From Sphingomonadales bacterium (lineage in GTDB: Bacteria > Pseudomonadota > Alphaproteobacteria > Sphingomonadales > Sphingomonadaceae), in NCBI GenBank assembly GCA_028871475.1, contig JAGWMZ010000007.1, positions 1 to 64,000 of the forward strand: a stretch of 64,000 nt of DNA, read 5' to 3'. The stretch's first letter is position 1. Every line of letters begins with the position of its first letter. Under the pieces are notes generated by a model. That model did not search any database. It saw only the letters and a list, made by a program, of their open reading frames with translations, and had not been told where the DNA came from. The position numbers were made by a program, and so were the translations under genes. This document shows positions 46,854 to 55,602 of the stretch, one piece after another.

Positions 46854-47192
46854 TCACCGGTCCTGCTCCGGATCGAGCAGACCCCGGTCGCGCAGGATCG
46901 CCGAGGCATCGGCCATCCCCCGCTTGAGCACGTCGGGCGTGCGCTCGCCTACCGATGTGGCGAGGATCGTCAGGATCTGGATGCAGGTGGCGAGCAGTTC
47001 ATCCTGCGAGGAATAGATGTAGCGCCCACGCGGATCGGCCGCCTGGGTCAGGACCGATCGGATGAAGTCGGAAAAGGAAAGATCGGCACCGGCTGCGCGG
47101 CGACTGAGGCGTTCGTAGAGGGTGTCATCCACCCGCACACTGACTCGATGCATGTCGTAGCTCCGCGATGGGAGCCCGACGACGAGAGTCAT
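46854..47192 (-). CDS. trwA: Ribbon-helix-helix relaxosome accessory protein (TrwA-like)
   Basis: 112 residues from ATG 47192 with AAAGGA upstream; Met at 47153 (MHRVSVRVDD) is an alternative. The RHH fold is visible as HRVSVRVDDTLYERLSRRA then LSFSDFIRSVL. A helical C-terminal half could tetramerise. In R388, TrwA is a small RHH protein encoded between oriT and trwB that binds oriT and stimulates transfer. Here the gene sits between the coupling protein and the repeat-rich candidate oriT. Autoregulation through the palindromes at 47249-47357 is likely. Confidence 0.8.
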   Translation of the reverse strand: MTLVVGLPSRSYDMHRVSVRVDDTLYERLSRRAAGADLSFSDFIRSVLTQAADPRGRYIYSSQDELLATCIQILTILATSVGERTPDVLKRGMADASAILRDRGLLDPEQDR

Positions 47193-47248
47193 GAAGCGCT
47201 GTCCTTTTAGCGCTGGTTCCAAGAAAACTCAAGGAAATCGGCTGTCTT

Positions 47249-47468
47249 CCATGGCACCCGCGCCGAAATGGCAGGAATCCGGCCTGTATCGCGGCCGCCA
47301 GATGGTGTCGGAAGCCATGGGTGCCAGAACCCGTGTTCGGCGGGTGCCATGGCACCCAGCACAACCCCATGATTTACGGCGGTTTATCGCCGCAGCACCC
47401 GTGCGTACGGTGCATTACAATACGGCCACGGCCGTGCGTCTTTTCTTGCGCAGCGATTTCTCGCTGCG
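47249..47468. other. Candidate oriT with palindromes and R388-like nic region
   Basis: The intergenic region 47193-47688 has no convincing gene and is rich in symmetry. CCATGGCACCC (47249-47259), GCCATGGGTGCC (47314-47325) and the perfect 16-bp palindrome GGGTGCCATGGCACCC (47342-47357) share a core and could bind the RHH protein. On the minus strand an inverted repeat ACGGCC-GT-GGCCGT runs straight into ATTGT (CGTATTGT at 47417-47424). In R388 the TrwC hairpin also runs into CGTATTGT next to nic. A further 8-bp hairpin (CGCAGCGA/TCGCTGCG) is at 47449-47468. Position next to trwABC supports oriT. The exact nick is unproven. Confidence 0.65.
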
Positions 47469-47688
47469 TTGCCTCGCACCGGAAGGGGCGCGGCCCTTTC
47501 CCGGCACGGGGAAGGCTCTTGTCTTCTCGCCGGCGGCACGCCGGCAGGCTCATCCCGACGCGGGAAAACAATCGGCAGTGACGTCATGATGCCTCCTCAA
47601 ATTTGCCCCTGATCCGGGGGATTGCGAACGGTGCCAGTTCCCCCGATAGTGGGGACGGCGGGCAGACCATCTGTAAAGGATGATCGAC

Positions 47689-47997
47689 ATGCCCAAGATG
47701 ACCGACAGAGAACGCCTCGCCGACCTCGAAGCGCGCCAGCGCAAGATGGTCGAGGAGGTGGAAAAGACGCGCCGCACACTACGCGGCAAATATGCGGCAC
47801 TGGTTCCCGATCTTCCCGTCGAACAACTGACCGAACGCGAATTCCGCGATGTGCTGACCGCCACCATCCGGGTAGGCGGCGCAGCCGCCATTACCGCTCT
47901 CAAATCCCTGCCCGACGCAAGCAGCAACCCCTCATCCGCCCCCGCAACCAATCCAAAATCATCCCGCAGGGATGTCCCAGCGACGAGCATGGCGTAG
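47689..47997 (+). CDS. Small coiled-coil conjugation protein (TraC-like)
   Basis: 102 residues from ATG 47689, placed 9 bases after AAAGG; ATG 47680 overlaps that site. A heptad-like helix (RERLADLEARQRKMVEEVEK, then TRRTLRGKY) is followed by LTEREFRDVLTATIRVGGAAAI. This layout resembles small TraC-type relaxosome accessory proteins of Ti-like systems. The Ser/Pro-rich tail looks disordered. It lies on the far side of oriT from trwA and reads away from it. Family assignment is tentative. Confidence 0.6.
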   Translation: MPKMTDRERLADLEARQRKMVEEVEKTRRTLRGKYAALVPDLPVEQLTEREFRDVLTATIRVGGAAAITALKSLPDASSNPSSAPATNPKSSRRDVPATSMA

Positions 47998-48151
47998 CCA
48001 CGCGCAGGAGGCCGGAGCCGCTTTTCGCGGCTTCGCTTCGCCGCCGCGACGGACCCGGGCCGAAGGTCCGGGCTCCGAGCGGGGGCGAACTCAACAGCAG
48101 CAAAAAAAGGGACCGGCCGGACGAATGCCCGACCGATCCCGTAGCGCTCCC

Positions 48152-49135
48152 TCACGCCGCAGCTTGGCTCCTGCGTTGATCCTTCAGGGCGAAGAAGCGT
48201 GCAGGGATGCGCTTCGCCCTCACCTCTCGCGCCAGATGCGACTGGAGCCCCGACCCTTCGCACACGATCGCTTCCACCGGGCGCAGGTTCAGGAGCTGCT
48301 CGTTCCGTGCGAACCCCGCCCGCTTGCCCAGCCGCCGGTCGAGGGTGAACGCGATGAGCATGGTCCCGCTCCGTGCCGCCCAGGCTGCCGCGATCGCGTC
48401 ACACCCCTTGTCCTGCGCGGTCGTCGCGAGCACCATCCCCGGAATGCGCGCCTTCACCGCATCGAGCGTGTCCGTCAGCAGCGCGTGGTCCTCCCAGACC
48501 TGTCCGCCCGAGAAGATCACCACCGGTCCCTGCGGGCTATGCGCTTCCGCCTTCCTCATCCGACGTGCTGCGAGGAAGTCCGTCGCGGCGATCACCGAGG
48601 CGGTGCGCTTGGAGGAGACCAGCGATCCCTTCGGGCTCGACCATGGCCGCCCGGTCTCGGCCAGGTATGTCGCTGCCGCATAGTCGCGCATGCAGGCGAC
48701 CGCTTCGCGCGCTTCGTCGAGGGACTGGCAGAGGAGCTGAGCTTCCTCCAGTTCCCCCATCATCACCTCGCTGCCGTCGGCGCCGTGCACCAGTTCTTTG
48801 ATCTTGACAGCCGCCCGGTCGGCCTCGCTATCGAGTTGATCCGCGACCTTGTGGAAGCTGTGAACGATCCCCCAGGCAAGCCGCGCCGCCACGCTTTCCA
48901 TCCGCGTGTCACGCAGCACGTCGAACATCGTGCGCACCAGCATTTCGGTAGCGAGCTGGGCTTCGGTCGCGTCCGGCATATCGGCGGTCAATTCCTCCTC
49001 ACCGAACCCGATGCGGCTGGTCTCCTGGCCGCTCTCGAATGCCGCGCTGAAGCTGTCCGTCGTCGCCATGGTTTCTGCGGCGATGAGATCGGCGATTTCG
49101 GCGAAGTCACGGATCGTGCGGATACCCTTGGTCAT
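48152..49135 (-). CDS. DUF2493/SLOG-domain protein, paralogue A
   Basis: 327 residues from ATG 49135, with AAGGAGG upstream. The N-terminal half is helical, with a conserved CMRDYAAATYLAETGRPWSS. The C-terminal half is a DUF2493 (YspA-like SLOG, Rossmann-type) domain: VVIFSGGQVWEDHALL, DKGCDAIAAAWAAR, FTLDRRLGKRAGFARN and EAIVCEGSGLQSHL. SLOG domains bind nucleotide-derived ligands. The second copy at 49650-50648 has the same two-part layout. Both are typical of sphingomonad plasmids. Function is unknown. Confidence 0.8.
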   Translation of the reverse strand: MTKGIRTIRDFAEIADLIAAETMATTDSFSAAFESGQETSRIGFGEEELTADMPDATEAQLATEMLVRTMFDVLRDTRMESVAARLAWGIVHSFHKVADQLDSEADRAAVKIKELVHGADGSEVMMGELEEAQLLCQSLDEAREAVACMRDYAAATYLAETGRPWSSPKGSLVSSKRTASVIAATDFLAARRMRKAEAHSPQGPVVIFSGGQVWEDHALLTDTLDAVKARIPGMVLATTAQDKGCDAIAAAWAARSGTMLIAFTLDRRLGKRAGFARNEQLLNLRPVEAIVCEGSGLQSHLAREVRAKRIPARFFALKDQRRSQAAA

Positions 49136-49649
49136 GTCTGCCTCCTTGAATTGAGTTAAAAGAGGCATTTTCAAAGGCACGGGCTCTGAGCATCGGGGTC
49201 AAGGATCGCGAAGCGACCGCGTAGCGGCGATGGGGGTCACGATTTTCTTTGGCGCTGCGCAAACGCCCGAAACGGAGCACTACCGCCCGCCCGCCAAAGA
49301 AAGTGGTGGGGCCCCGTCGTCCTTGAGGCCGGTGCTGTCCCCGTGCCAAACTTGGACTTGTTGTAGAGAGAATTATACACCACCCCCGCCCCACGCACCC
49401 GAGGAACAACGCGGGCTCGATGCCCGTGTTGTGCCTGTTTGCGCCGACGCTGCGGCCCCGATCGCCTCCCTCGAATGAGCGACGAGCACACCATTCAGGC
49501 ATCACAATCAGCGTGACAGGACAGGGATGCCGCTCCCCCCATGGCATAAAAATGGGCCGGCACGCGGCAATCACGTCCGGCCCAACATCGCTGCACTCAA
49601 GCGGAAATGCGGAGGCGGAACGACTCCGCCCCGCACCGGGAAGGAACGG
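49136..49649. other. Intergenic region between the DUF2493 paralogues
   Basis: No supported gene. It contains short GC palindromes (GCGAAGC, CCGCGTAGCGG near 49210-49228) and one AT-rich spot at about 49360-49378 that reads TATAAT on the minus strand, a possible -10 for paralogue A. No clear -35 partner is seen. Confidence 0.4.
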
Positions 49650-50648
49650 TCAGGCCCGCATCCGCCGCACCGCGCTGTCGGCCACCTGATCCACCTTGCG
49701 GAAGGCATGGATCGGGACATTGGCCTGCCGCAAGGTCTGGTAGAGATTGGCCTGGAGTCCCGACCCTTCGCACAGCAACGCCTCAACCGGCTTCAGTTCG
49801 GCGAGCTTGCGGTTGCGGGTGAAGGCCGTCTTGCGGCCATTGCCGTAGAGGCCATAGGCGACCAGCGGTACGCTGTTCTCGCTCCGCGCCGCCCAGGCCG
49901 CCGCGATCGCGTCGGCCCCCTTGCGCTGCCCGGTCGTCACCAGTGTCATATGGGGAATGCGCTGCTTGATCTCGTCGAGCTTGGCCCAAAGTGTCTCCCA
50001 GTCGTGCCATTGGGCAGGCCCGGAAAAGACCACGATGGGGCCGCGTGGCATATGCTTTTCGCGGGTGGCAAGTTCGCGGGCGCGCAGGAAATCAAGCGCG
50101 GCGATCTGGCTCGCTGTCGAGGCCGACGATGCCCTGCTGCCCCGCGCCGCCGACCAGGGCCAGCCCGACTGGACGCGGTACATCTCGGCGGCATAGTCGC
50201 GCATGCATTCGATCGCCTCGCGCTGTTCGGCGACCGACTGACAGAGGATCTGCTTCTCCTCCATCTCGTTGTTGTAGACTTCGCTCATGTCGGGATGGCG
50301 GGCCATATCACCGACTTCCAGCGCCAGCGCATCCTCGCGCCGTTCGAGCTTGCCGGCGACGAAGTGGAAGCTGTTGACGAAGCCCCAGGCGATTTCTGCG
50401 GCGAGCGGTTCCAGCCTTGTCCCGGTAAACAGGTCGAAGATGGTGGCGATGATCCCGCCGCATTCGGCTTGCGCCGCGAAGGGCTCTGGCATCTCATGTT
50501 CGCCGGGCTGCTCGCCCAGCTGGACGATGGAAAGACCAAGCGGATCGCCGAACGCCGCCTGGAATTCAGGGGTTGCGGTCATTTCGGCGTAAAGTTCCTT
50601 GAGGTCGGGAAAGCGGCTGACGCTGCGCAGCGCTGGGGTAGTGGCCAT
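49650..50648 (-). CDS. DUF2493/SLOG-domain protein, paralogue B
   Basis: 332 residues. The layout matches paralogue A: the N-terminal helical half with CMRDYAAEMYRVQSGWPWS, then IVVFSGPAQWHDWETLW, QRKGADAIAAAWAARSEN, GNGRKTAFTRNRKLAEL and EALLCEGSGLQANLY. It differs most in the first 100 residues and in the linker (ARGSRASSASTAS). The intact glycine-rich and GADA motifs suggest that ligand binding is kept. Tandem retention of two diverged copies hints at two ligands or a heteromer. Cellular role is unknown. Confidence 0.8.
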   Translation of the reverse strand: MATTPALRSVSRFPDLKELYAEMTATPEFQAAFGDPLGLSIVQLGEQPGEHEMPEPFAAQAECGGIIATIFDLFTGTRLEPLAAEIAWGFVNSFHFVAGKLERREDALALEVGDMARHPDMSEVYNNEMEEKQILCQSVAEQREAIECMRDYAAEMYRVQSGWPWSAARGSRASSASTASQIAALDFLRARELATREKHMPRGPIVVFSGPAQWHDWETLWAKLDEIKQRIPHMTLVTTGQRKGADAIAAAWAARSENSVPLVAYGLYGNGRKTAFTRNRKLAELKPVEALLCEGSGLQANLYQTLRQANVPIHAFRKVDQVADSAVRRMRA

Positions 50649-50745
50649 GATGACGGGCTCCTGTTCGATTGATGAAGACAGAGGAAAAACGAAAAGGACC
50701 GGAGGCGCTGATGCACCCCCGGCCCTTCCTCAGATGCCGCTCAGG

Positions 50746-51213
50746 TCAGAACGGCAGGTCCTCGCCATCCTCGGCGCCGGCACCCGCACCCATCAGCGCG
50801 CCGTTGTTGCCCGCCGTGCTCTCGCCGAAGCCGTCCTGCGTGCGTTCGTCGTAGGACCGCTGCGACGTGCCGAAGCCACCCGCGAATTCGGCGCGCACCG
50901 TCTCGCGCCGCCAGGCGATGGTGTAGCCGCCGTCCTCGGTCGGGAACATCGCCACCGGCAGCGGCTCGGGCAGGCCCGGATCATCGACCGAACCCGCGAG
51001 GAAGGCTTCCCCGGTCTTCTTCGAGAAGGCTTCCCACAGCGCCCCGATCTGGACCCAGCGGCGGGCGACATTGAGCGCGAGGATCTCATAGACCGGCGCG
51101 CGGTCGCTCATGCTTTCGACCTTGCGCAGACCGATGCGGGGCAGGTCGATGGTGCGCGTTGCGATGGAACCGGTCAGACGGCCGTTCACGTTCCGGATTT
51201 CACCAATGTTCAT
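50746..51213 (-). CDS. DUF736-family protein
   Basis: 155 residues from ATG 51213, with AAGGAG 9 bases upstream. The start MNIGEIRNVNGRLTGSI is the DUF736 opening, followed by Pro-rich RIGLRKVESMSDRAPVYEIL. The middle carries VQIGALWEAFSK and GGYTIAWRRE. The Gly-rich, acidic tail ends EDGEDLPF, like the C-terminal tip of single-stranded-DNA-binding proteins. DUF736 proteins are common on alphaproteobacterial plasmids. The SSB-like tail suggests contact with replication or transfer proteins, which is inference. Confidence 0.78.
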   Translation of the reverse strand: MNIGEIRNVNGRLTGSIATRTIDLPRIGLRKVESMSDRAPVYEILALNVARRWVQIGALWEAFSKKTGEAFLAGSVDDPGLPEPLPVAMFPTEDGGYTIAWRRETVRAEFAGGFGTSQRSYDERTQDGFGESTAGNNGALMGAGAGAEDGEDLPF

Positions 51214-51796
51214 GATCTTAACTCCTTGACGATGTCGCTCTCGAACCATTTCTTCGCGACACCCTCTTCAACCCTCCTCTTCTCTGTGGTCCCGACCCTG
51301 CCGCTTGCCGGACCTGCCGGACCGGGGCGCTGCCTCACCGCCCACGCTCACGCCCCGCGATTTTCCCCGAGCAGGGGACATCCCATTCGCATCCCAAAGC
51401 CTCGCCGTACCTTCCCCCCGTTCGGCAAAGAAACGCACACGTCTCCTTCCCTCCCCCGCGCAATCCGCGCGCGCACGCCGATCACCCTCTCGATGAAAAC
51501 GCCCAGCCCGATCGCGCCACGGCAGGGATATAAGTCCCGCAAGGGATCGAGACCCGCGCAGCGGGGCTCGAGGCGCAGCCCATTAGCCCGGTGCCCGCGC
51601 AGCGGGCAGCCGCCCCCATGCCATCTCCCGCCCCGACGCCGGATCGCAACTCACACCGCCGTCGCCGGCCGGCCTGCTCATCCGGGCATGGCGACAATCC
51701 AGGTGAACGCTTGCTGCAGGCGGCGTTCAGGAATGTGGCATCGAAGATGAACTATACCTGTTCATCGGCACGACCGTCGGAGGAAGGGAACAGGAG
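51214..51796. other. Intergenic region with GC-rich palindromes, no gene seen
   Basis: It contains repeated GCGCAGCGG units, including GCCCGCGCAGCGGGC (about 51594-51608), and a CT-rich stretch near 51260-51300. An open frame across 51482-51697 has low-complexity content and no ribosome binding site, so it is not called. Confidence 0.4.
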
Positions 51797-52207
51797 ATGA
51801 CCGGCAAATACTTTATGGCTGCGGCTCTGGCAGCGAGCGTTGCTAGCCTCATTCTTCCCTCGGCCGCCTCGGCGCAGGATCGCGATTATGACGGCTGGGG
51901 TCGCGGCGACGCCTACTATCAGAATGACGACGGATGGCGCCAGCGCAGCGATTATGCCCGCTATGATGGGTATGACCGGGGCTATTACGCCGATGACGGC
52001 TATGCGCCGCGCTATAACTACCGCAGGTCGCACGACCGGCGGTGTCATCGGGACGGCACGACTGGGGCAGTCATCGGCGCGCTGGCAGGTGGCCTGATCG
52101 GCAACGGCATCGCCGGTCGCGGTGATCGAACCCTGGGGGCGATCCTGGGTGCCGGCGCAGGCGCACTTGCCGGGCGGGCGATCGAACGGTCTGGCAACAG
52201 ATGTTGA
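51797..52207 (+). CDS. Exported glycine-zipper protein
   Basis: 136 residues from ATG 51797, with AGGAG just upstream. A signal peptide ends AASAQ. A Tyr/Asp/Arg-rich mature stretch (residues about 28-82) is followed by a glycine-zipper membrane segment, GAVIGALAGGLIGNGIAGRG and ILGAGAGALAGRAIE, as in the 17-kDa antigen/Rickettsia-type 2TM family. It is likely inserted in the outer membrane or cell envelope. Many alphaproteobacteria carry such proteins; function is poorly known. It is followed after 80 bases by another exported Tyr/Arg-rich protein. Confidence 0.75.
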   Translation: MTGKYFMAAALAASVASLILPSAASAQDRDYDGWGRGDAYYQNDDGWRQRSDYARYDGYDRGYYADDGYAPRYNYRRSHDRRCHRDGTTGAVIGALAGGLIGNGIAGRGDRTLGAILGAGAGALAGRAIERSGNRC

Positions 52208-52287
52208 CCCTGCCGCTACAGCAGGAGGCGGTCATGCCGTATTCACATCAATTCGGGCAATTCTTCAGGGCTTGGGGAGGACTTCAG

Positions 52288-52617
52288 ATGGCACGCACAA
52301 CGATGTTTGCAGTCGCGCTCGCGACAGCCGCAGCCAGCGCGGCGCTCCCGAGCGCCGCTGCGGCACAGACATATTTCAGTTTCTCGGTCGGCACGGAGCA
52401 TCGCGGCTATCGGCCTCCGGTCTACTATCAGCCCGGCTACTATTATGACGAGGACGCCCGCGCTGCCTGGATCGCGCGCCAGCGTTGGGAAGAACGCCGG
52501 CGCTGCGAGGAACGGGAACGCTGGGAGCGTGAAGAGGCACGCCGCCGCTACTGGCAGCACGAATATTGGGAGCATCATCGCTGGCACCACGACGATGATG
52601 AGGACGACGATGATTGA
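52288..52617 (+). CDS. Small exported Tyr/Trp/Arg-rich protein
   Basis: 109 residues from ATG 52288 with GGGGAGG 9 bases upstream; a longer frame from 52201 has no signal sequence. A signal peptide ends AAAAQ. The mature protein begins TYFSFSVGTEHRGYRPP, then a highly charged helical stretch (RWEERRRCEERERWEREEARRR pattern) and an aromatic/His segment, ending in an eight-residue run of nearly all Asp/Glu. It may bind cations or a cell-surface polymer. No family recognised. Confidence 0.6.
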   Translation: MARTTMFAVALATAAASAALPSAAAAQTYFSFSVGTEHRGYRPPVYYQPGYYYDEDARAAWIARQRWEERRRCEERERWEREEARRRYWQHEYWEHHRWHHDDDEDDDD

Positions 52618-52794
52618 GATTCGCTGATGGCGCCCTCACACTTCAGCTTGCGGAAAGACGTCCACATAGCCGAAGCAGCGCGGGATCAGCTTTGACAGCG
52701 CCGCGCCCCTATGCGCCAAATAGCATGTTCCCATGCTCAGAGCCCCTTCCCCCGTCCGGGCGCGGGAGCTGCACGCGCGCCGACGCTGCTGACT

Positions 52795-53010
52795 TCAGCC
52801 GGTGATCGGTCCGATCCAGGTCAGCGAGAGCCGGTTGGAACCGGATAATTGGCCTTCGACCACGACCTGGCTGCCATCCCAGGCCGCTAGATCCTCTGAA
52901 GTCACGAGATAGAACAGGCTGCCGTCGGATGTTTCGAGGACGGTGCTGCGGCCGTTGAGACGGAGCTGGCCTGTCATGCGGCGATAGGAATTGTTGTTGT
53001 GCGATGCCAT
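52795..53010 (-). CDS. DUF5818-family small protein
   Basis: 71 residues. The pattern MTGQLRLNGRSTVLETSDGSLFYL followed by VVVEGQLSGSNRLSLTWIG matches the short single-domain beta proteins of sphingomonads that I know as DUF5818. The fold looks like a small OB- or SH3-like barrel, binding ligand or nucleic acid. No neighbour suggests a specific role. It is convergent with the exported protein gene at 52288. Confidence 0.65.
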   Translation of the reverse strand: MASHNNNSYRRMTGQLRLNGRSTVLETSDGSLFYLVTSEDLAAWDGSQVVVEGQLSGSNRLSLTWIGPITG

Positions 53011-53320
53011 TATTGCCGCCCGGAACGGGAGAAGATTGGCTGGCGAGAAGGCGGATTGGTGGCTGAGGAAGCGACTCGTTGCTCGATCATCCTCTCCCTC
53101 TCGGGCGGCACGACACGATGTTCAAGCCTGTTCGCATCGAACCCGAAGCTTTCCGGTCCCCATAAGCCCTGGATGACCGGAGCTGCCCGTACATCGCTGT
53201 GGCCACCTGCTATTCTGCCGTGACGATCGCAACTGCGGAAATCGGCCGCGCATGGCGTCCTTGTATCACCCGAAGCCGGAATGATAGGCACAGAACGCGG
53301 CACCGGGGGCCGCAGCCAAA

Positions 53321-53431
53321 ATGCTGCAGAGGACGGCTTTGTCGGATTTGACGAAACAACGGATCGTGGCGCTTGCGCTTTGGCTTTTGGTCGGCGGCGG
53401 AGCCATTCTGGCCGCATGGCTGGGCAGATAG
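53321..53431 (+). CDS. Possible 36-residue single-span membrane protein
   Basis: An otherwise empty interval (53011-53543) contains ATG 53321 to TAG 53431. The product has a basic N-terminal part (MLQRTALSDLTKQR), one hydrophobic helix (IVALALWLLVGGGAILAAW) and a terminal LGR. The composition is typical of small inner-membrane proteins. No strong ribosome binding site is present, so expression is uncertain. The rest of the interval shows nothing further. Confidence 0.35.
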   Translation: MLQRTALSDLTKQRIVALALWLLVGGGAILAAWLGR

Positions 53432-53543
53432 AAGAGGTCGTCCCAGTAGCAGATCGAGGCTGGCCTATACGGCTAAGCCGCCTTCCCCCATGGCTCGGCA
53501 GCGGACAAGCCGGTGACGCGACCTAGCTGCTTCAGGCAATCAA

Positions 53544-54044
53544 TCAAGCATGGCCCCTAACCTCGGCTTGCGCAGCCAACTGCACAGGACGGTACGATCC
53601 CAAGACTCCGAGCAGGCGGGCTTCGGCGCGATCCAGATCATCGACCGTCTCGAAGACCTCGCTGGTATAGGCCCCGCGCGCAAAGTGGTCGCCATCGTGC
53701 GGCACCATCGCCGCATAGTCTGCCGGCCAGCGGCAAAGCAGCAGCCACGGCCAGCCCTGCGCGGAGGGCGCGTAGCGCGCAAAGACGATATCGTCACCGC
53801 GCAGCGCCGACGGGCGGTGGTCGAACAGGCCGGGCACAACCGGAGCGGAGCGTTCCTGGTCGAGGAAGGCCATCATTTCCGCATGTTCGGCTGCGGTCTC
53901 GAGTATGATGGGATAATAGCGTCCAAGTGGAAGACTTCGCGAAGCAAAGATCGGTGGAATATCGATCAGGAGCACGTCCGGCATCGTAGCCAATGGCCGC
54001 GCGTATAGGCTCCGTCGTGCGGCGAGATGGTCAGTAAGGCGCAT
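53544..54044 (-). CDS. Hypothetical protein
   Basis: 166 residues from ATG 54044 (MRLTDHLAARRSLY); an upstream Met at 54083 is possible. It is soluble, with hydrophobic strands (DVLLIDIPPIF, WPWLLLCRW) and an acidic segment VFETVDDLDRAEARLLGVLG. No signal peptide or named family. It is the last of a leftward set of accessory genes with PP-loop ATPases and a toxin-antitoxin pair. Confidence 0.55.
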   Translation of the reverse strand: MRLTDHLAARRSLYARPLATMPDVLLIDIPPIFASRSLPLGRYYPIILETAAEHAEMMAFLDQERSAPVVPGLFDHRPSALRGDDIVFARYAPSAQGWPWLLLCRWPADYAAMVPHDGDHFARGAYTSEVFETVDDLDRAEARLLGVLGSYRPVQLAAQAEVRGHA

Positions 54045-54161
54045 GATCCCTTGCCAATCGTGCTCGGCCGTATGGCCGGTCAAGGTGAATTAAGGCCACA
54101 ATGGCCTGATCGCAGCGCGAAGCGGGAAACCACCGCCCGCAAAACCGGAAATTGCCCCCCG

Positions 54162-55130
54162 TCAGGCCGCGAGGCGGTCGGCGGCGGCATTGAAGCGATC
54201 GAGCCATGTTCGCATCGGCTGCCGCTCCTCAAGTGGCACCAGGGCAGCGGCGTCTTGAAACGCTACGAGATCGGCAGGCGCATGCGCGACGATGTCGTCA
54301 ATTTCGGCGGACGGCAGTAATCCTTCGGCCCGGATGAAATCCGTCATGGAGCCGGGGCGCGCTTCACGCCCGCGCAGGCCTCGGGTGCCTTTGCGCCACA
54401 GGCCTTCGACGGTGCGAAGCCGCGGCGCGGCGCGCGCCTCCATCAATATGATGAGGCGCAGATAATCGCGGGGCAGCTCGCGCACTTCGTCGGGCTTCAT
54501 CCCCGTGCAGAAGAAGCAGGAGCTTGCGACCGGGACCGGGAGCCCCTCTCGCTGGATACGCTCCTTGCACGCCTCGCGGTCCCATCCCCATTCGCGCAAG
54601 GGATAGCGATATGTGAACAATACGCTGTCGATCCCATCGGCATGCGCGAAGCGCTGGCTATCGCGCAGGCCGCAATCGAATCCGATCAGGCGGACAACTT
54701 TCTGGCCTCGCGCCCAGGCCTCCCGTGCCGGCGTCCAGGCCTTGGTCCAGGCGTCCTGCGGGGCGATTTTCCACTTGGCCGAACACACCGACCTGCCAAA
54801 CGCGATAGACGGCAAGGTTCCGTTGGTGAGGCAGTTTTCCAGCAGATCCGCATAGGGCGGCCAATGCTTGAAGCGCTTGGGGCGATAGCGAACCATCTCG
54901 TTCGGGATGCCATGGGTACCCATCCAGTCCCGGAAGATCGGGATGAACGATCTTGTTTGCGGACGCTCCGGCATGTCGGCGATCAGCACCATGTCGATGC
55001 GCTCGCGGCGGGCGGCCAGCTCGATGATCATGGCGGTCGAATCGACACCCGCGCCCCATGCGACAATCACAGGCGGAGGCATGTTCGGTTCGTGCATGGA
55101 CATATATCCACGGTGGCGAGGTTCGGTCAT
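54162..55130 (-). CDS. PP-loop ATPase, PAPS-reductase-like, copy 1
   Basis: 322 residues; ATG 55130 is used, and later Met codons at 55103 and 55097 are alternatives. The PP-loop is WGAGVDSTAMI (SGGxDS-like with Ala/Gly for Ser), followed by DMVLIADMPERPQT. A Cys pair sits in SSCFFCTGMKPDE, as in PAPS-reductase-like enzymes that bind Fe-S or sulfur. It is not adjacent to sulfate genes. Phage- and plasmid-borne members may act on DNA or tRNA sulfur or on adenylation. A second PP-loop protein lies at 58372. Confidence 0.72.
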   Translation of the reverse strand: MTEPRHRGYMSMHEPNMPPPVIVAWGAGVDSTAMIIELAARRERIDMVLIADMPERPQTRSFIPIFRDWMGTHGIPNEMVRYRPKRFKHWPPYADLLENCLTNGTLPSIAFGRSVCSAKWKIAPQDAWTKAWTPAREAWARGQKVVRLIGFDCGLRDSQRFAHADGIDSVLFTYRYPLREWGWDREACKERIQREGLPVPVASSCFFCTGMKPDEVRELPRDYLRLIILMEARAAPRLRTVEGLWRKGTRGLRGREARPGSMTDFIRAEGLLPSAEIDDIVAHAPADLVAFQDAAALVPLEERQPMRTWLDRFNAAADRLAA

Positions 55131-55342
55131 TGCGCTATCCAGGGAAGAGGTCGTCGTCGAAAACCGCAGCGTCAGGACGTCCAGGGCGATGCCTGAATGG
55201 TTCGCGGAGACGACTGGACGAATGCTGGTCCTGCCCGATGGAATTCTCCATTGGACTGGCCAGCACTACAGCAGTTGCATTCGGCGGAGTTGGTCCCCCT
55301 CGGCGGAAGCGTTTCGCCGCCGCGGGCTCGAACCGGCGGGCG

Positions 55343-55549
55343 TCAGGCGACCAGAGCCATGACCCGCTCATCCCGCGCGGGCGCGCGGCTGGTGGTACGA
55401 TAAGGCTGCAAAGGATCGCCCGTGCTCAGGATGAACTGGCGCACGCCGCTCTGCCGACGGATTTGCAGCGCCACCGCATAGGCGTGTTCGAAACTTGCCA
55501 ACTGCCGGCGTCGGGGCGACAACAACGGTACAGGATCGGCGTTCGACAT
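55343..55549 (-). CDS. Small protein next to the RES toxin
   Basis: 68 residues from ATG 55549, preceded by GGAGATC. The sequence has a central helical LASFEHAYAVALQIRRQ and a short conserved-looking FILSTGDPLQPYR. The reading frame is open far upstream, but that part is antisense to nothing recognisable and overlaps the RES gene. No family recognised. It lies between the PP-loop gene and the toxin. Confidence 0.5.
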   Translation of the reverse strand: MSNADPVPLLSPRRRQLASFEHAYAVALQIRRQSGVRQFILSTGDPLQPYRTTSRAPARDERVMALVA

Positions 55550-55602
55550 GCTGATCTCCACATGAATGTCCCTGCGCCATCCGAGGATGCGCGCAGCAAT
55601 GG

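Noticed and set aside
47191..47589. 132-residue open frame across the candidate oriT
   Set aside because: It spans the palindromes, has no ribosome binding site and no family features; the region fits oriT better.
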